From: Ampullaceana balthica
Lineage: Eukaryota > Mollusca > Gastropoda > Lymnaeidae
Assembly: GCA_944989445.1 (NCBI GenBank)
Contig: CALYLW010000424.1
Location: forward strand, 204,001 to 268,000
DNA: 64,000 nt
Direction of reading: 5' to 3'
How positions within the stretch are numbered: the first letter of the stretch is position 1; each line of letters begins with the position of its first letter. Position numbers and translations under genes: made by a program. A model generated the notes under the pieces. The model worked only from the letters and a program-made list of their open reading frames with translations. It was not told where the DNA came from and made no database searches. Below are positions 11,344 to 23,309 of the stretch, piece by piece.

Positions 11344-14300
11344 TCCGTCCTCATGAGACTATGACGTTTACTCCTGCTCCTCTGCCCCCTTCGCCTTTCT
11401 CCTGGCCGTTCTTTCTTCATTCCTATCTAAGAAGGATGCTTCCACGACTTGAATACCCTCGAACACTTTTGCCCGCCAGGAGGTGCGCTCCTCGGCATTA
11501 GTCTCCAACGTTTTATGGTCTATCTGCGACAGTGTCATGTCTTTCTTACAGACGTCCTTGAAGCGCAAGCAGGTGCGATCTCTTTTCCTCATACCAGTTG
11601 CCAGCTCATCGTAAAGCAAGGCTCTTGGAATGCGCTCCGAGCTCATCATGTGGACATGACCCAACCATCGCAGGCGCCTCTCTGTCAGGACTGAGTGCAT
11701 ACTCAGCATATGGCTCCTTCTGAGAACCTCGACATTGGTGATCTTGTCCTGCCATTTGATGTGAAGAATTCTAAGCAATTATCGTAATTGGAAGCTGTTG
11801 AGCTGCTTTGTTTGCTTGGCGTAGATCGTCAAGCACTCGCTTTTATAGAGGAGTGTGCTGAGCAAGCAGGCCTGGTCCACAGTGATTTTTGTCCTATCAG
11901 TGAGCTGAGCATTGTTTCACACTCTTTGATTCAGCCTAGAAATTAAAGATGCGGCCTCGTCGATTCTGGTTTCTATTTCCTTTTCCAGGGAGAGTGTGCT
12001 TGTTATGTTACTGCCAAGGTAGTTGAAATCCTCGACGACATCCAAGGTGTTTCCCTCAATGGACATTGCTGGGAGGCAGTCAGTGCCTTGTCTCATAATG
12101 TTGTTCTTTTTTAGGCTAATCGTTAAACCAAAATCCTTGCATGCATCTGAGAACTTATTGAACAACTGTTGGAGTCCTATCTCTGTATGTGAGGTAAGGG
12201 CTGCGTCATCCGTGAAGAGCAAGTCTCTGATTAATACTGTTTCCACTTTGCTCTTCACACGGAGTCGGCTGATGTTGTATAAGTTTCCATCCTTCCTGGT
12301 ATGAATGTTCACACCCTCGGAGCAGTCCTCGAAAGCATGTCGCAATAGCATCGAGAAGAACATATTAAAGAGAGTTGGAGCCAGTACGCATCCCTGTTTG
12401 ACTCCACAACAAACTTGTGGCACCATCGAAGAGAACTGTGCTGTGCATATTGGTGTGGAAGGACTCGATAATGGTGAGAAGCCGCGGAGGAGATCCTTTT
12501 TTCCAGTCTACGTAGCAGATCCTTGTGGCTGACAAGGTCAAATGCCTTTGTTAAATCTATGAGGGCAATGAAAGGGGCTTTGTGATGATCCTGATATTTA
12601 TATTGTAGCTGACGGAGTGAGAAAATCAAGTCCATGGCTAATCGGCCAGCCTGAAAACTGAAATGTGATTCCGGGGTAGACATTTTTGTGCCAGAATTTG
12701 CAGGCGTGCAAAGCTCTTTCACACAATATTCAGTAAGAAGATGCCACGTTAGTTATTGCAATCGCAGCGATCACCTTTGCTTTTGTAAAGCGTGAATATT
12801 TTGGCGTCTTTGATCATCTCACCTGGCTTTGACTTAAATGGAGCTGAAATTGTGGTTCCATTGGCCTTTTTAACACTTTCGTACATTTTTTTTATATCTC
12901 CTTGATCGGCAGAAGATTGAGTGCTTTTACCCCATAAGTTTTGGCGCAAAAACGTGCAGTCTTCCAGGCTGTTCTGGCATTTCTGAAACATTGCAGTGTG
13001 TCAGGTCATGGGAAGCCTTGTAGACCAATAGGGCTTTTCTCTTGGTCTCCGTCGCGGGCTTCATTGTAACCCAGTGGGTCTCAAACCAATCTGCATTTTT
13101 TCTTTCCTTCCTCCCGAGTACGGCAGGAGAGGTGTTGTAAATAATGTCTCGAAGATAGAGCCATGTCGCATCAATTCGTTCTGTCACTATAGCATCATGA
13201 AGATTGGGGATTTCTTTCTGCAAGGTATTGGCCTTAAGATCTGTCTCAAGCCTGGTGTTAAGCTGATCCGTGATCTCAGAGCAGTTGATATGTTACCTGT
13301 TAATTTGAGGTTTACCCTTGCTCTTAGAGTAACACAATTTCTTTGGTATTAATTTAATTCTACTTGCGACCAGAGAGTGGTCTGTGTCACAGTCCACACT
13401 GTGGTAACTGGGTGTTTGGAGCACACTGGCCAGTTCAGAGAGCCTAGTGAGAACTAGATCAAGCTGGGGCCAGTGCTTGGAGCGAGGATGTCTCCATGAC
13501 ATTTTGTGGGATGTTCTTGCATTTGAAGAATGTGTTAGTTACACACCGATTGTGAGCACTGCATAGCTTGAGCAGTCGCTGGCCGTTGTCATTCATTTTA
13601 ACAATGCTGTGTAAGCCAATGTAGGTAGACCAGGCTTTGTGATCCGCGCCTACCCAGGAGGTATGACTCTCATGTGTGTGTATATTTGCTACTGCGGAGT
13701 CTAGAGCCTCTTAGAGGTTGTCTTTTAACTCAAAGTGGAGAGTTGGTGCATACAGGCTAAGGATATGAGCTGCGCCCGATTATGTTGAAAGTTTAATGCC
13801 GATTATCCTCTCATTGACATGTGCCGCCAGTTCAACATATGACATAAAACGTTTTTTATAGCAAAACCAACGCCATGCTACCTTGATCTATCTTATGTTA
13901 GTCATTGCCAGACAAAGGTGTAGTTGGCCTCAACAACTTTGCCCTTGTCAGCCAGCCGTGTCTCCTGTAGGCATGCAATGTCGATGCTGAAACGAGAAAA
14001 TTTCCTGTCAATGATCTCTGTCTTCCTCAACTCTTCTGCACATCATGGTCAGAGTCAAAACATGTGTACAGAGTTCGCCGAACATAGTGCTGGTAACTTC
14101 TTTCTTATTATTTTTCCATTGGTGTTTGGGTTTTGGCTCGCTTGTTGAGTTGATCACTCTGATCCTCATGCACCCAATGGGGCAAGCGAGCCATCGCGGA
14201 ACATCACCTTACTGGCTGGGGGCTGCCCAGCTTAAGGCGGATGGTAGATGCTCAATGAAACATGGCGATCTGTCCCACCGTCTGGAACGACCACTGGTGC

Positions 14301-14560
14301 CTAGCTCTACGCCAATTATTGCAATGGCTTATAAACGGCAACTGCCGTTCCATGTGTTGTGCCTACGCCTTGCAGCGAAGCTGGAGTGACCTCTCCAGGT
14401 TTGGGTTGAGGAGGTAGAAAAAAGTAGGCCACAATAGCCTGGGCAGTGCTTTGAAGAAGACCAGCTGTTGCTGAGGCAGCAGGCCCTCTCTCTCTACACA
14501 GATGGTTGATCCAGGGGAACAGCTTAGCTGATTCTATCTGCATAGAAAGAGTTGCCAGAG
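11344..14560 (-). mobile_element. Decayed APE-type LINE (RTE/Nimb-like), near full length
   Basis: Read on the minus strand, the element runs from a 5' leader (about 14560-14060), through an AP-type endonuclease (about 14050-13293) and a linker (13223-12749), into reverse transcriptase (12722-11917) and a C-terminal region with an RWLGHV motif (11778-11368). It ends near 11344. A copy of its 5' leader lies at 60288-60440. Frameshifts and stops separate every block. Confidence 0.88.
11368..14050 (-). pseudogene. LINE endonuclease / reverse transcriptase polyprotein, broken
   Basis: Endonuclease: DIACLQETRLADKGKVVEAN near 13980-13920 (E is the metal ligand), and DCDTDHSLVASRI near 13400 (D and H of the catalytic end). 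Reverse transcriptase: HFSFQAGRLAMDLIFSLRQL and ALIDLTKAFDLVS (12660-12550), GVKQGCVLAPTLFNMFF (12400), then LLFTDDAAL (about 12220), where the usual F-A-D-D is F-T-D-D, followed by DFNYLGSNI. The C-terminus has RRLRWLGHVHMMSSERIPR and CLRFKDVCKKDMT. Multiple frameshifts and the A-to-T change in the active-site box make it non-functional. In life such a protein nicks target DNA and primes cDNA synthesis there. Confidence 0.88.
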
Positions 14561-15664
14561 TTATAGCGCACTCGCAATAAAACTGCCTAAGGGATTCCGT
14601 CTCCTGATTTTCTGTTAGGGTTTACTCCCTTAGTCTCTCCATGAACAGGTGCGGCCGCGAGACAGCAGAGGTTTGAGATTGGAGTTTCCCTATCCTAGAT
14701 GAGCTACCTATCAACGTTTACGAGCCCCATCTGCACGAAGCAGCTGATTTTAAGGTGCCAGCGGGCCGTATTTACCCCCTCTCCGCCAGATTTGGTTACA
14801 AGTCAGACGAGAAGGCCAGGAGTTGGACTTTGGTTAGCAGATGCTATTTTGAAGCGCAAGCCATGCATGGGAATATTTCGAGAGGAGTGAGTTCTCATTT
14901 TCCATTCCCACCCCCGGCATTACTAACCTTGAACCACATACTATTCTTGGACCACATACTAACCTTGGACCACTTAACACCTATAGCCTTTCAAAAACAG
15001 TACTTTTAAAGTGTCGGCAAAAAACAAAGAAAATACTTGAATTTCAAATGTTTATAAATTTTTTATTTATGAAGATATATGGACCAATGTGATATACACA
15101 TTCTTAGAATTGCTGGTTCTTTAAATATAAAAAAAAATTATAAAGGTTGTAAGAGCATTTTGAAATTTTGGTTTGTGGCACCTACTTTAAAATAATAAGT
15201 ATGAGTAGTAGTAGTAGTAGTATGGCTGAGTATGAATTATTCTGAATAATGTCTGTGCAATTGAAATTGAAATTATTAACTGTTTATATACATCTGAGTT
15301 GAATTGTTAGTATTGTGTTTCCCTATTTAGCAAAAATCTCTATCGGAGCTAGTAACGTCTCTCCCCCCCCCCTCTAAATGTTCATCTCATCCACGGGGTT
15401 CACAGTCACGGGTCCGGTTGCCAGCAACCTATATTCACTTACCAAAACATCCTTATAATGATGCACGATTTCCCACCGTGACATAGAGATCCAAGCAATG
15501 TTATTAACTTTTACTACATGCGACCCACGGTGTAGCATACGCCGCAGACCTGCACTACCCTGGCTTGTCAACCATAAACTGTGATTCACCGACCCTAGCG
15601 AGGATCATTCGTCATGTTTATTTGCACTCGTCTTGTGCTTGTTCTCATGAATTATATATATACT
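14561..15664. other. Intergenic DNA with LINE leader remains and simple repeats
   Basis: 14640-14890 is GC-richer and may still be LINE 5' leader. 14925-14985 has three imperfect 20-bp units of the type TTGGACCACATACTAACC. 15208-15222 is (AGT)n. A GC-rich block at 15374-15605 holds a 71-codon minus-strand frame (15589-15374) starting with GTG and closed upstream by a stop; I do not recognise it. Confidence 0.4.
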
Positions 15665-15766
15665 CAGTGGCGTAACAACGGGTTGGCATCGGGGCAGTTG
15701 CCAAGGGCGCCAGCTCAAAAGGGCGCCACTAAATCTCTAATTTTTAAATTTGTATTTAAATAAATA

Positions 15767-16866
15767 CAGTCGGACCTCTCGAAGTCGAACAAAAAGGACC
15801 CGAAAAAAAAATTCGACTTAGGGAGTTTTGATTTAGTTAAAAGGGCGTAATAGGTACCAATTAATCAAGGACCATGCACATATTGAGAGGTGAGGGGGCC
15901 ATACCGGCTAGTAGGCTTGACAGGAAAGAGAGGCGGTGTCTATGTTTCATATGAAAGGAAGTCAACTTGCTTTGACATGCCGGCACAAGCCCGTGAGAAG
16001 AGACGCCTTCCATCCCCTCTCCCACTTTACTACCTCCCCAGTGGGATGGGGGTGTAAGATTTTTCTTTTAAAAGAGTCACAGCATGCAGCAAAGGGACGC
16101 GAATTAGTTACTACTCTCATTTCTTGTCTATGTCTTTTTTTGTACTTGTAATGGTCGCTTAATCCCTCATGGAATGCACTAAGATAAGATTTTACGTCCA
16201 TTTACGTAGCTCTGCGGAACACGTGTTCTGAAATGTTACTCCAGAATAATAATCCAAACGCCTTGGAAAATTCGACTAAGGGAGGTTGGAAGCCAAAAAT
16301 CTTGGAGTTAAGGAGATCTAAAATACATTAGTCTTATGGAATTTGGCCGGGACCTAACAATTAATTCCATATAGGGAGGTTTTCGACTTAGGGAAGTTCG
16401 ACTTAGCGAGGTCCGACTGTATTTCTTTTTTATCCTCGAGTAAAAATAAGTTATATTTAAATATATTTCATTTAAACCATTATAATATTTTTATTATGTT
16501 TGGGGCCTTTGCGGGGCTTCTTATCATACACATCTTAATATGATTTTACAGTCTTTCTTTTAAAAAGAAAATCTTACTATCCCCATCCTACTGTCGAGGG
16601 AGTAAAGAGGGGGAAGGAAGGGAAGGTTTCTTCCTCTCACGGGGTTGTGCTGGTATGTTTAAGCAAGTTGGCTCCTTTCATATGAAACATCACCGCCCCT
16701 CTTTCCTGTCAAGCTTTCTAGCCACTATGGTTGTTCACCCCCCCCCCACTCTCAATATCAACATTGTCCTTGATTAATCTGCGCCTATTACGCCAGTTTC
16801 CCTAACTCGTAAACTCCGTAAGTCGATTTTCTTACCCCTTGAGTTCGACTTAGAGAGGTCCGACTG
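15767..16866. mobile_element. pogo/Tigger-like foldback element
   Basis: It starts CAGTCGGACCTCTCGAAGTC (15767) and ends GAGAGGTCCGACTG (16866), with TA on both sides (15765-15766 and 16867-16868), the Tc1/mariner/pogo target. Inverted arms of roughly 300 bp (15767-16090 and about 16545-16866) include a shared TTTCATATGAAA motif. A third terminus, GGTCCGACTG followed by TA, lies at 16419, so it may be two nested or fused copies. There is no transposase. Confidence 0.78.
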
Positions 16867-17499
16867 TATTAGCAACACGCCAATACGCCAGGTAACGGAA
16901 GTGGTGAGCTGTAGTCGGTGGAGTGTTACTAAAATTTACTTTTAATTGTGAGTTTCTATCGTTATGTATGAGATAATGTGAATGACACATTGACACTATT
17001 GTCAATTAATAGTAAAGTAGATGTATAAATATGTTTACATACTAATGTAAACAATTTCTTTGTTTGTTAAAAAAAATCATTAATCTATAAATACAAAATA
17101 AAAGCATATTAATTGGTAATATATTTGGTAATGTTTTTGGGGTGTAAATTTTGAAAATGTTTTGTTTCATTGGGGGAGGGGGGGGGAACCAGTGACCCCA
17201 AAAACTTTCTTGTGGCCTTTAAAAAAAGTATCTTGTATTTTTATAAGTGTGTATTTATAGGTATATCATTTTATGCGGCCTCTTTTACTACTCTTTACAT
17301 AAATATGGCATGCAATGGTAAAAATGTTTCTCACCTTTACTTCGCTGCAATTACAATTATTTATTCATTTTAATTAATTTATAAAATCCATCATAAGATT
17401 GAGTTAAGGAGCCATCCATAAATGATGTCACGCTATTTTAGCTGATTGTTCATCCCCTCTGTAACAACTTTGTTATGTTTTTACTTATTAATATAAACC

Positions 17500-17645
17500 C
17501 TCCAGGAGATGTCGCACTCGCCCCCTGTCCCTTCTGTTCCCGAACCTTTCGTGCAAGGATCGGCCTAATCAGCCATCTGCGCACGCACAGAAAACCCTCG
17601 GATGACTAGAGTGGTCCTCGTCGTATCGACGGACGAACGAACTTA
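17500..17645 (+). pseudogene. LINE 3' end with C2H2 finger
   Basis: The frame encodes CPFCSRTFRARIGLISHLRT followed by H, a C2H2 zinc finger (C-x2-C ... H-x3-H), and stops at TAG a few codons later. Several LINE families end their reverse-transcriptase protein this way. The following GTCGTATCGACGGACGAACG tail also fits. Everything upstream is missing. Confidence 0.65.
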
Positions 17646-17980
17646 TTAATATATCTTGTAGGCGTTCTCTCAATACATAACCTTGCATACAATAATCCTC
17701 TGAAGAACTGGTTTCAATAAAACAACTTTAATATCTACACTATGCACATAACATATAGTTTGAGGTTATACAACGTGGAATACTCAGACATACGTCCGCC
17801 ATGACACACAGAATAATCCAACACTGATCATACTCTCGAACCTTCTGCCCCCATCTATTCCCACGCTTTCACTCACGTGATCTCTCCGTCATCCAACACG
17901 CGATTCACACGTGACATCCTCGTCACCATAAAAACTTAGACCCTTTTTCAATATGACTTCACAAATTTTTGCCCCCCCCC

Positions 17981-18299
17981 CAGGGTTGCCAACTCTCCCG
18001 TTTTTCGCCGGGAGTCTCCCGGAATCGGCTTTCATGTCCCGTCTCCCGGTTAACATATGACCCGGGAGATAAAAAAAATAAATAGCATGCTTTGCAAATT
18101 GTAATATGTTAAAATAATTGTTTTGTTTAAATCTTTATGTTATTAATTGTCATATAATTTTACAACTTAGTTGAAATCACCAACATGTGTAATTACAATG
18201 TAATAAAAAAGTGAACAAACACCTGTTATATTTGTTAAATGTTATAATGTTTGCAATTCTATAATCTCCCGGGTTCGAGGTTGTTCGAGTTGGTAACCC
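17981..18299. mobile_element. hAT-like MITE (CAGGGTTGCCAACT ends)
   Basis: The left end is CAGGGTTGCCAACTCTCCCG; the right end is GAGTTGGTAACCC (18287-18299). It has an AT-rich core and no gene. It sits in a C-run, so its duplicated target is probably poly-C and cannot be placed exactly. Confidence 0.65.
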
Positions 18300-18713
18300 A
18301 CCACCCCCCCCCCATAAAAACCGTATTTTCTATTTGAAAATAAGCATGTTTCAAATCAATTATTTTTAATTTAAGTATGTTTTTAGTGTAAAGCTGCACT
18401 ATAATATCGTAACACGCGTGAAGCCATGTAAAACGTTTTTAAATAAAGTGTCAGTAATCAAATATTTAAGTGAAATCTTTATTTACAGTTGCGCGTTTTG
18501 ATGTGACGTCATATTTATTAAACACCCCCCCCTCTTCACACATCGTCACAAAGGTGTGAATCCCTCCCACCACCACCCCCACCCCAGGTGCGGGACATCA
18601 TTTATGGACGGCCCCTAAAAGGGGCGGCGAATTGGAGACCGCCCCGGGCGCAAAATTTCTAGCTACGCCACTACTATAATTCCAACTTAATTTATATACT
18701 TCATCTAGAGACC

Positions 18714-18843
18714 ATGAATAACAATAATAATGACATCAAAGAAAGTGATGAGCATGCTACTGACACTGATGGCACTGGTAACTACGATATAGTACCAGTA
18801 CCGGCAATGAACACTTCATTGAGTATCATTAGAAAGCTAATAT
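18714..18843 (+). CDS. Possible first coding exon, unrecognised
   Basis: ATG at 18714 in ACCATGAAT context opens a frame of 43 codons starting MNNNNNDIKESDEHATDTDG and leads to an AATAT|GTAAGT donor at 18844. A plausible acceptor with an open, basic frame follows at 19077 (after CTTATAG; contains CCKLFKKLFSKSQYRPDRF), but the phases do not agree with this donor. The low-complexity start is not typical of the TE proteins nearby. The function is unknown; it may be chance. Confidence 0.25.
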
Positions 18844-19159
18844 GTAAGTATAGTTTTAGTTCAATAAAAATGTTTTTAATGTTTAAGCATTGACTTCAAA
18901 CACTTCCTTACCAAAGATTACACTTAATTCTAATTCTGATGGTATATTAATGAAATGTTTTAATAGTATATTCCTTATTCCTCAGCCGGGTAGAGGCTTG
19001 ATGGCCTGTGTGAATCATTTCTAGCGAAAGGAAAAGGGAGAAGACCACAGCCTCCACCAGTTCCTACAACTTATAGTTTGATTTTCATGTTGCACATCAT
19101 CAAGCTCCAGGGCAACAAGAACAAGGATGTTGCAAATTGTTCAAGAAACTGTTTTCTAA

Positions 19160-19528
19160 AAGTCAGTACCGACCAGATCGATTTGTCAGAAAATGGAACG
19201 TGTGGTTTCTAGAGTTGTGAAACTTTCTGGGACTGATTCTTTGATGGATTATTTAGCAACGCCATTGAACCTGGATTCCTTGTCTCCAGCCTTGGATAAG
19301 TGTGGTATTACTTTAGCAAATGTATTTACACCTATTTATTTTGATAAAACAACCTGTAGTAAAGTTAAATTGACTAATCAAATTGTTATAGATTTAGAAC
19401 TGTTCAGATCTAAGGAATGGCTGTGCAAATCACAATTTATTGTGCAGTGGCTATTAAATTTATTACATTATTATGAAAATGATTCAGAATATAACACTAT
19501 AGTTTGGATCTCTGACATTTATGATTGA
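19160..19528 (+). CDS. Unrecognised ORF near a hAT remnant
   Basis: A frame open from about 19160 contains ATG at 19193 and 111 codons (MERVVSRVVKLSGTDSLMDY...). Composition is balanced and not obviously AT-driven. I do not recognise it. It may be part of the hAT-like element whose C-terminal-half motif appears at 21145, or a lineage gene exon. A second open frame overlaps it at its start. Confidence 0.3.
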   Translation, partial: KSVPTRSICQKMERVVSRVVKLSGTDSLMDYLATPLNLDSLSPALDKCGITLANVFTPIYFDKTTCSKVKLTNQIVIDLELFRSKEWLCKSQFIVQWLLNLLHYYENDSEYNTIVWISDIYD

Positions 19529-19689
19529 CTCTTTAAAAATAATCTGTGATACTTCATCTGAAGTATCACATTCATCAACTTCCTGTGGTTATAAAAGGAA
19601 AGGCCTTAAAAAATTATAGTTTTGTAATACTAATATGATGTTATTTGAAAAGAAGAGAAAAAATATAAAATTTCATCAATTTTTAAAAT

Positions 19690-20940
19690 AATAGTGTACT
19701 AGTTCTGTGGTGGTTCTAGTTAAAAGGATTTTATGAATGAAAGTGCCTGAACTATTTCTTTTTGCTATTTATTCACAGAAATTGTAAGGATTATTAAAAA
19801 TTACCTTTAATATGATGTTTGATATGTTGATTTTAATAATAAGGAGACATTTATTGTTAAATTTTTTGTATAATTCCATGCTACTTTTAAACAGTGGCGT
19901 CACTAGGGGGTGCGGACCGCCCCGGTGACACCATCAGGGGGTGACACAAAAATGTAAAATTCTGTATGTTCCCATTATTTGACACTGGAAAACTCGGAGG
20001 ATTTCTATGGGTTAAGTGGTGAGGGGTGACACCAAGGGCCGGGTGACACCACCCCTAGTGACGCCTCTGCTTTTAAAATCTATTTTTATTGGGTTGAGAA
20101 TTTATAATATTTCTATAAGTTAATTTTGTTATAATTAGATATATCGGAGAATATTTAAAAACGCTTTTGATCCCATTGAGTTATGCCAAGCATTTTTATA
20201 ATTTAAAAAAAAACTTCATTATTTAAAAATAACGTGGTGTGGGTAACTTTGAATTTATTTTAAAGCATGTAAATGTACTTAACTGCTATTGATTAATATT
20301 GCTTGTTGTGCTGATGAAGATTATCTTTTATTTGATGTATGGTATGATTATTTATATCATTTGCATAATTTATTATGAATTTTGTAAGTTTTGTATTTTT
20401 TATAATCATTTACTAGTACTATAGTGGGTACTAGTTTGAAGGAATTCATGAATTAAAGTGATTAAACTGTTTCTTTTGTTTAATTCATGCACATAAATTG
20501 TTATGCTTATTAAAGTTACCTTTAATTTGATGTATGATGTTTACTATATTGATTTTTTGTGACGAGGTGACATTTTTATTGTTTCTATTTTTGTATCATT
20601 TCATGCCACTTTTAAAATCTATTTTTATGGGGTTGAGCATTGATAATATTTCTGTAAGTTCATTTTTTTATAATTAGATATATCTCAGAACATTTTAAAA
20701 TGCTTTTGATCATATTGTGTTATGACAAGCATTTTTTATGATTTTTAAAAAAAATATTAAATTTTTAAGAATAACATGGGGCGGGTATGTTTGAACTTAT
20801 TTAAATTAAAGCATGTAAATTACTGATTATTGATTCACATGGCTTATTGTGCCGATTAAGAATATCTTTAATTTGATGTAAAGTATGTTTATTTATGTCA
20901 ATCGCATAATATTTTATGAATTTTTTTATTTGTGCATTTT
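19690..20940. repeat. Tandem duplication, about 530-bp unit
   Basis: Copy 1 (about 19690-20411) and copy 2 (about 20412-20940) align along their whole length, for example ATTAGATATATC and the TTATGMCAAGCATTTTT segment in each. Copy 1 is longer only because it contains the MITE at 19892-20069. Divergence between copies is substantial, so the duplication is old. Confidence 0.85.
19892..20069. mobile_element. 178-bp hAT MITE with exact 8-bp target duplication
   Basis: It starts CAGTGGCGTCACTAGGGG and ends CCCCTAGTGACGCCTCTG, a near-perfect terminal inverted repeat. CTTTTAAA flanks it on the left (19884-19891) and right (20070-20077). The same site stands empty, with one CTTTTAAA, at 20609-20616 in the other tandem copy. 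The interior has GGTGACACC repeats and no gene. Confidence 0.95.
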
Positions 20941-21144
20941 ACGCTTTTTTGGTCGAAAAATAAAAAAAAGTAAATTGTGAATTTTTAATTATTTTTTTTT
21001 CCTTTTGAATGAATCAATGTAGCTCCCTGAAAAAAATTGGGCTGCTACATTGTATACTTTGTAGTAAATTGACCAGTTCCTAGAAATCTCAGTCACTTAT
21101 ATTAGAAAATACAGGTCTTTGAAAATTGAAACAATTCAAATAAT

Positions 21145-21441
21145 GTGAATGTTGTACGAAACACAATAGGAACAATCAAGTCAATTATAGTGTTTTTCCG
21201 AGAAGGTAATCAGCAAAGAAAATTAATTCCAAATGTTCCTTTGCTATGTGAAACTAGATGGACACATAAATGTAAAAGCTTGCGGAATTTTGCTGAAAAT
21301 GTGACAGAAATTGTTAAACAACTGGAATATTTAGAACAATCAGTAATGTTATCAGTTATACTTGCAGATATAACTCTTTTTTATTTTTCATATAATATAT
21401 ATGTAAACTATCTTCAATGTAATAAACTTTCAGGAAATTAG
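21145..21441 (+). pseudogene. hAT transposase fragment (ZMYM1/P52rIPK-like)
   Basis: The frame contains an IGTIKSIIVFFREG segment, then RKLIPNVPLLCETRWTHKCK, the characteristic L-L-C-E-T-R-W of hAT transposases with a THAP/TTF-type origin, and continues RNFAENVTEIVKQLEYLEQS. Upstream and downstream parts are missing or out of frame. The GGGGGGCAAATGCCCCCCTG near 21497-21520 may belong to the element's right end. Confidence 0.65.
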
Positions 21442-21541
21442 GTTCAGTTTTATTGTAACATTGTTATGATATTTTTCTCAAATGAAAAAAGGAGGGGGGG
21501 GGGCAAATGCCCCCCTGCCTTCGTCCATGTTGACAGCCATA

Positions 21542-22480
21542 GTTTTAATTAAAATAAGCTCTTTCTAATAATACGAAAGAACTGAAATTACCATTATAAT
21601 TAGCAGTCTTAGTGTTTATCAGTAACAGATTGCTGGCATAAAACTACTCCGTCATATTACCGCCAGTCCCAGTCAAAATTATTCCTGTAACGTGGAAACA
21701 TTGCTTTCACTTTATATGTTAAAGATTGTTTGATATTCCAAGAAATTTTTTTCTCTGTAAAGATTTGCTATTATTTTCCATCATGTTTTCAAAATGATTA
21801 AGTAGAGCTGATATAAAACTCGACTAGAAAAAGAATAGAAGTTGCGGTCATTAAGGAAAAGCAAATTAAAAATAAACACATTTTTTAAAAAAGGACACTC
21901 AAAGCATATTATTTATATAGTTTATTATAATTGGTTTCCCATCTATGCAACTCGCATTAAGACGCAAATAGAGACTTTTATAAATATTTTCTATTTTCTA
22001 TTATTTTTAAAAATTGTTTTCCTCTTTGGTTTATCTTTTTTTTGGCAATTAAACATTTTCCCAATTTCTATTCTAACACATAGTGGTGTTTCTTGACTTT
22101 TGGTAATTCTTTGTTTGTTAGCCAACCAGTCTTCATAAACTTTGCAGGAAAGGCGATATTTTGCTCTGAAATGAAAATAAAAAATAATAAATCATTTTAA
22201 TACTGGCTATTTGTTATTATTTTTTTTTAAACAAAAACTTTTGTTTGTAGCAAGATTGATTTTCAGCAAAGAATATTAGTATTGTAGAGAAACTATCCTC
22301 GTATGTGACTAAACTCTCTGCATTGACTCAATTCTTCTTAATTACTCGTCACACTTGTCTTCTCATAATCAAACACCAAACTCCAAGACTGCATGAACAC
22401 TGAACACTTATGATTACTTTATTGCTTCACTCATTGACTACAACATACACTGTAATCTAACTTCACATTTGTAAAATTAA
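21542..22480. other. AT-rich gap
   Basis: No gene, terminal repeat or RNA gene is recognised. One AT-rich frame (21842-22096, +) has hydrophobic stretches and looks like chance. Confidence 0.4.
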
Positions 22481-23070
22481 TTTTTAAAAAACTGTCCTAA
22501 TCAATTCTACTCTCTTTGTCTACCATCTACTGTCTTCCCTAGTCTCCTCTCCAGTCTTCCCTCTACGTAGTTGGTCCCGTCCTATAACTGACCCCCAGTC
22601 GGGAGACCACGTCTATGTCTAAACAACTTCCATCACAGTTCATTTGTCTCCAGTCCATCACTCATCAAGTCCCGCCCTCCTGGATGAAGACTGGAGGTGG
22701 GGCCGGTTTGACATAACCGTCTTTGGTGAGACCCCCACCACTTACCTACCCCTACCCAGACCACCTGCGCGTCTGGTCATCCTATCTACCCTGGCGCATT
22801 TAACACCTCCGGTCTCCTCGCTCTGCTACCTCTTTGATTTCCCAATTCAAGCGAGATAACATTTTGTGCCAGAACGTCACATTTCGCACCTCCAGTCCCA
22901 CGGACTCTCAGTCATTGGTCAGAAGTCGGCTTCCGTTTCATGTCCCTGTCTTATCTCAAGACCTTCTTACCGCTCTAGATCTAAAGGCCCACGCTCAGCT
23001 CCGCGCCAGTGGCGGACAGTCTTTGATCTCAGCTCCTGGCGGTCAATGCAAGTTAACCTAAATTCCTTAC
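22481..23070. other. GC-rich block of unknown origin
   Basis: This stretch is pyrimidine- and GC-rich (for example GTCTCCTCTCCAGTCTTCCC, and ACCACCTGCGCGTCTGGTCA). Overlapping frames of 71-75 codons exist but match nothing I know. It could be part of a long terminal repeat or a captured sequence; no ends were found. Confidence 0.3.
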
Positions 23071-23309
23071 AGTATTTTGAATCGAGGTGACTTGGCATTT
23101 TTTTAACATAATGAATAATATCAAGCACTTAAATGTTATTGAACTAAAGAGAGATGTCCACTTCATGGAAAAGTACTGCTCCAGGGTCGGGCTTAGGCAA
23201 TCTAGGAAGCCGCATAGTGCCTCCGATTAGTAGGGGCCTCGCACAGGAATCAAAGAGAAAAAAATATATATATATTTAAAGAGCGAACAACGACCAAGGT
23301 CAACAAATA

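Larger units (their letters stand above)
17408..18615. mobile_element. PIF/Harbinger-like MITE with nested insertions
   Basis: The ends are GGAGCCATCCATAAATGATG (17408) and CATTTATGGACGGCCCC (18615). TAA flanks both sides (17405-17407 and 18616-18618), fitting the 3-bp TWA target duplication of Harbinger. Inside are a LINE 3' tail (about 17500-17640) and a hAT-like MITE (17981-18299). Confidence 0.75.
15665..18673. mobile_element. hAT-like element A (CAGTGGCGTA ends), heavily nested
   Basis: The left end is CAGTGGCGTAACAACGGG at 15665; the right end is AGCTACGCCACTA at 18661-18673. Both have GGGGC...GGGCGCC-type subterminal sequence. Only about 700 bp are the element itself (15665-15766, 16867-17407, 18616-18673); the rest is a pogo-like element and a Harbinger-like MITE. 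The segment 17040-17405 and the right end are repeated inverted at 61779-62370 (element B). No transposase frame remains. Confidence 0.7.

Noticed and set aside
12023..12532. Plus-strand frames across the 12-kb region
   Set aside because: They are shadows of the minus-strand reverse transcriptase, whose catalytic blocks are clear.
15374..15589. 71-codon minus-strand frame in a GC-rich block
   Set aside because: It has a GTG start, an upstream stop within a few codons, no recognised motif, and lies among TE ends.
22644..23090. Three overlapping frames of 71-75 codons
   Set aside because: They overlap in different frames in a GC-rich block and none resembles a known protein.
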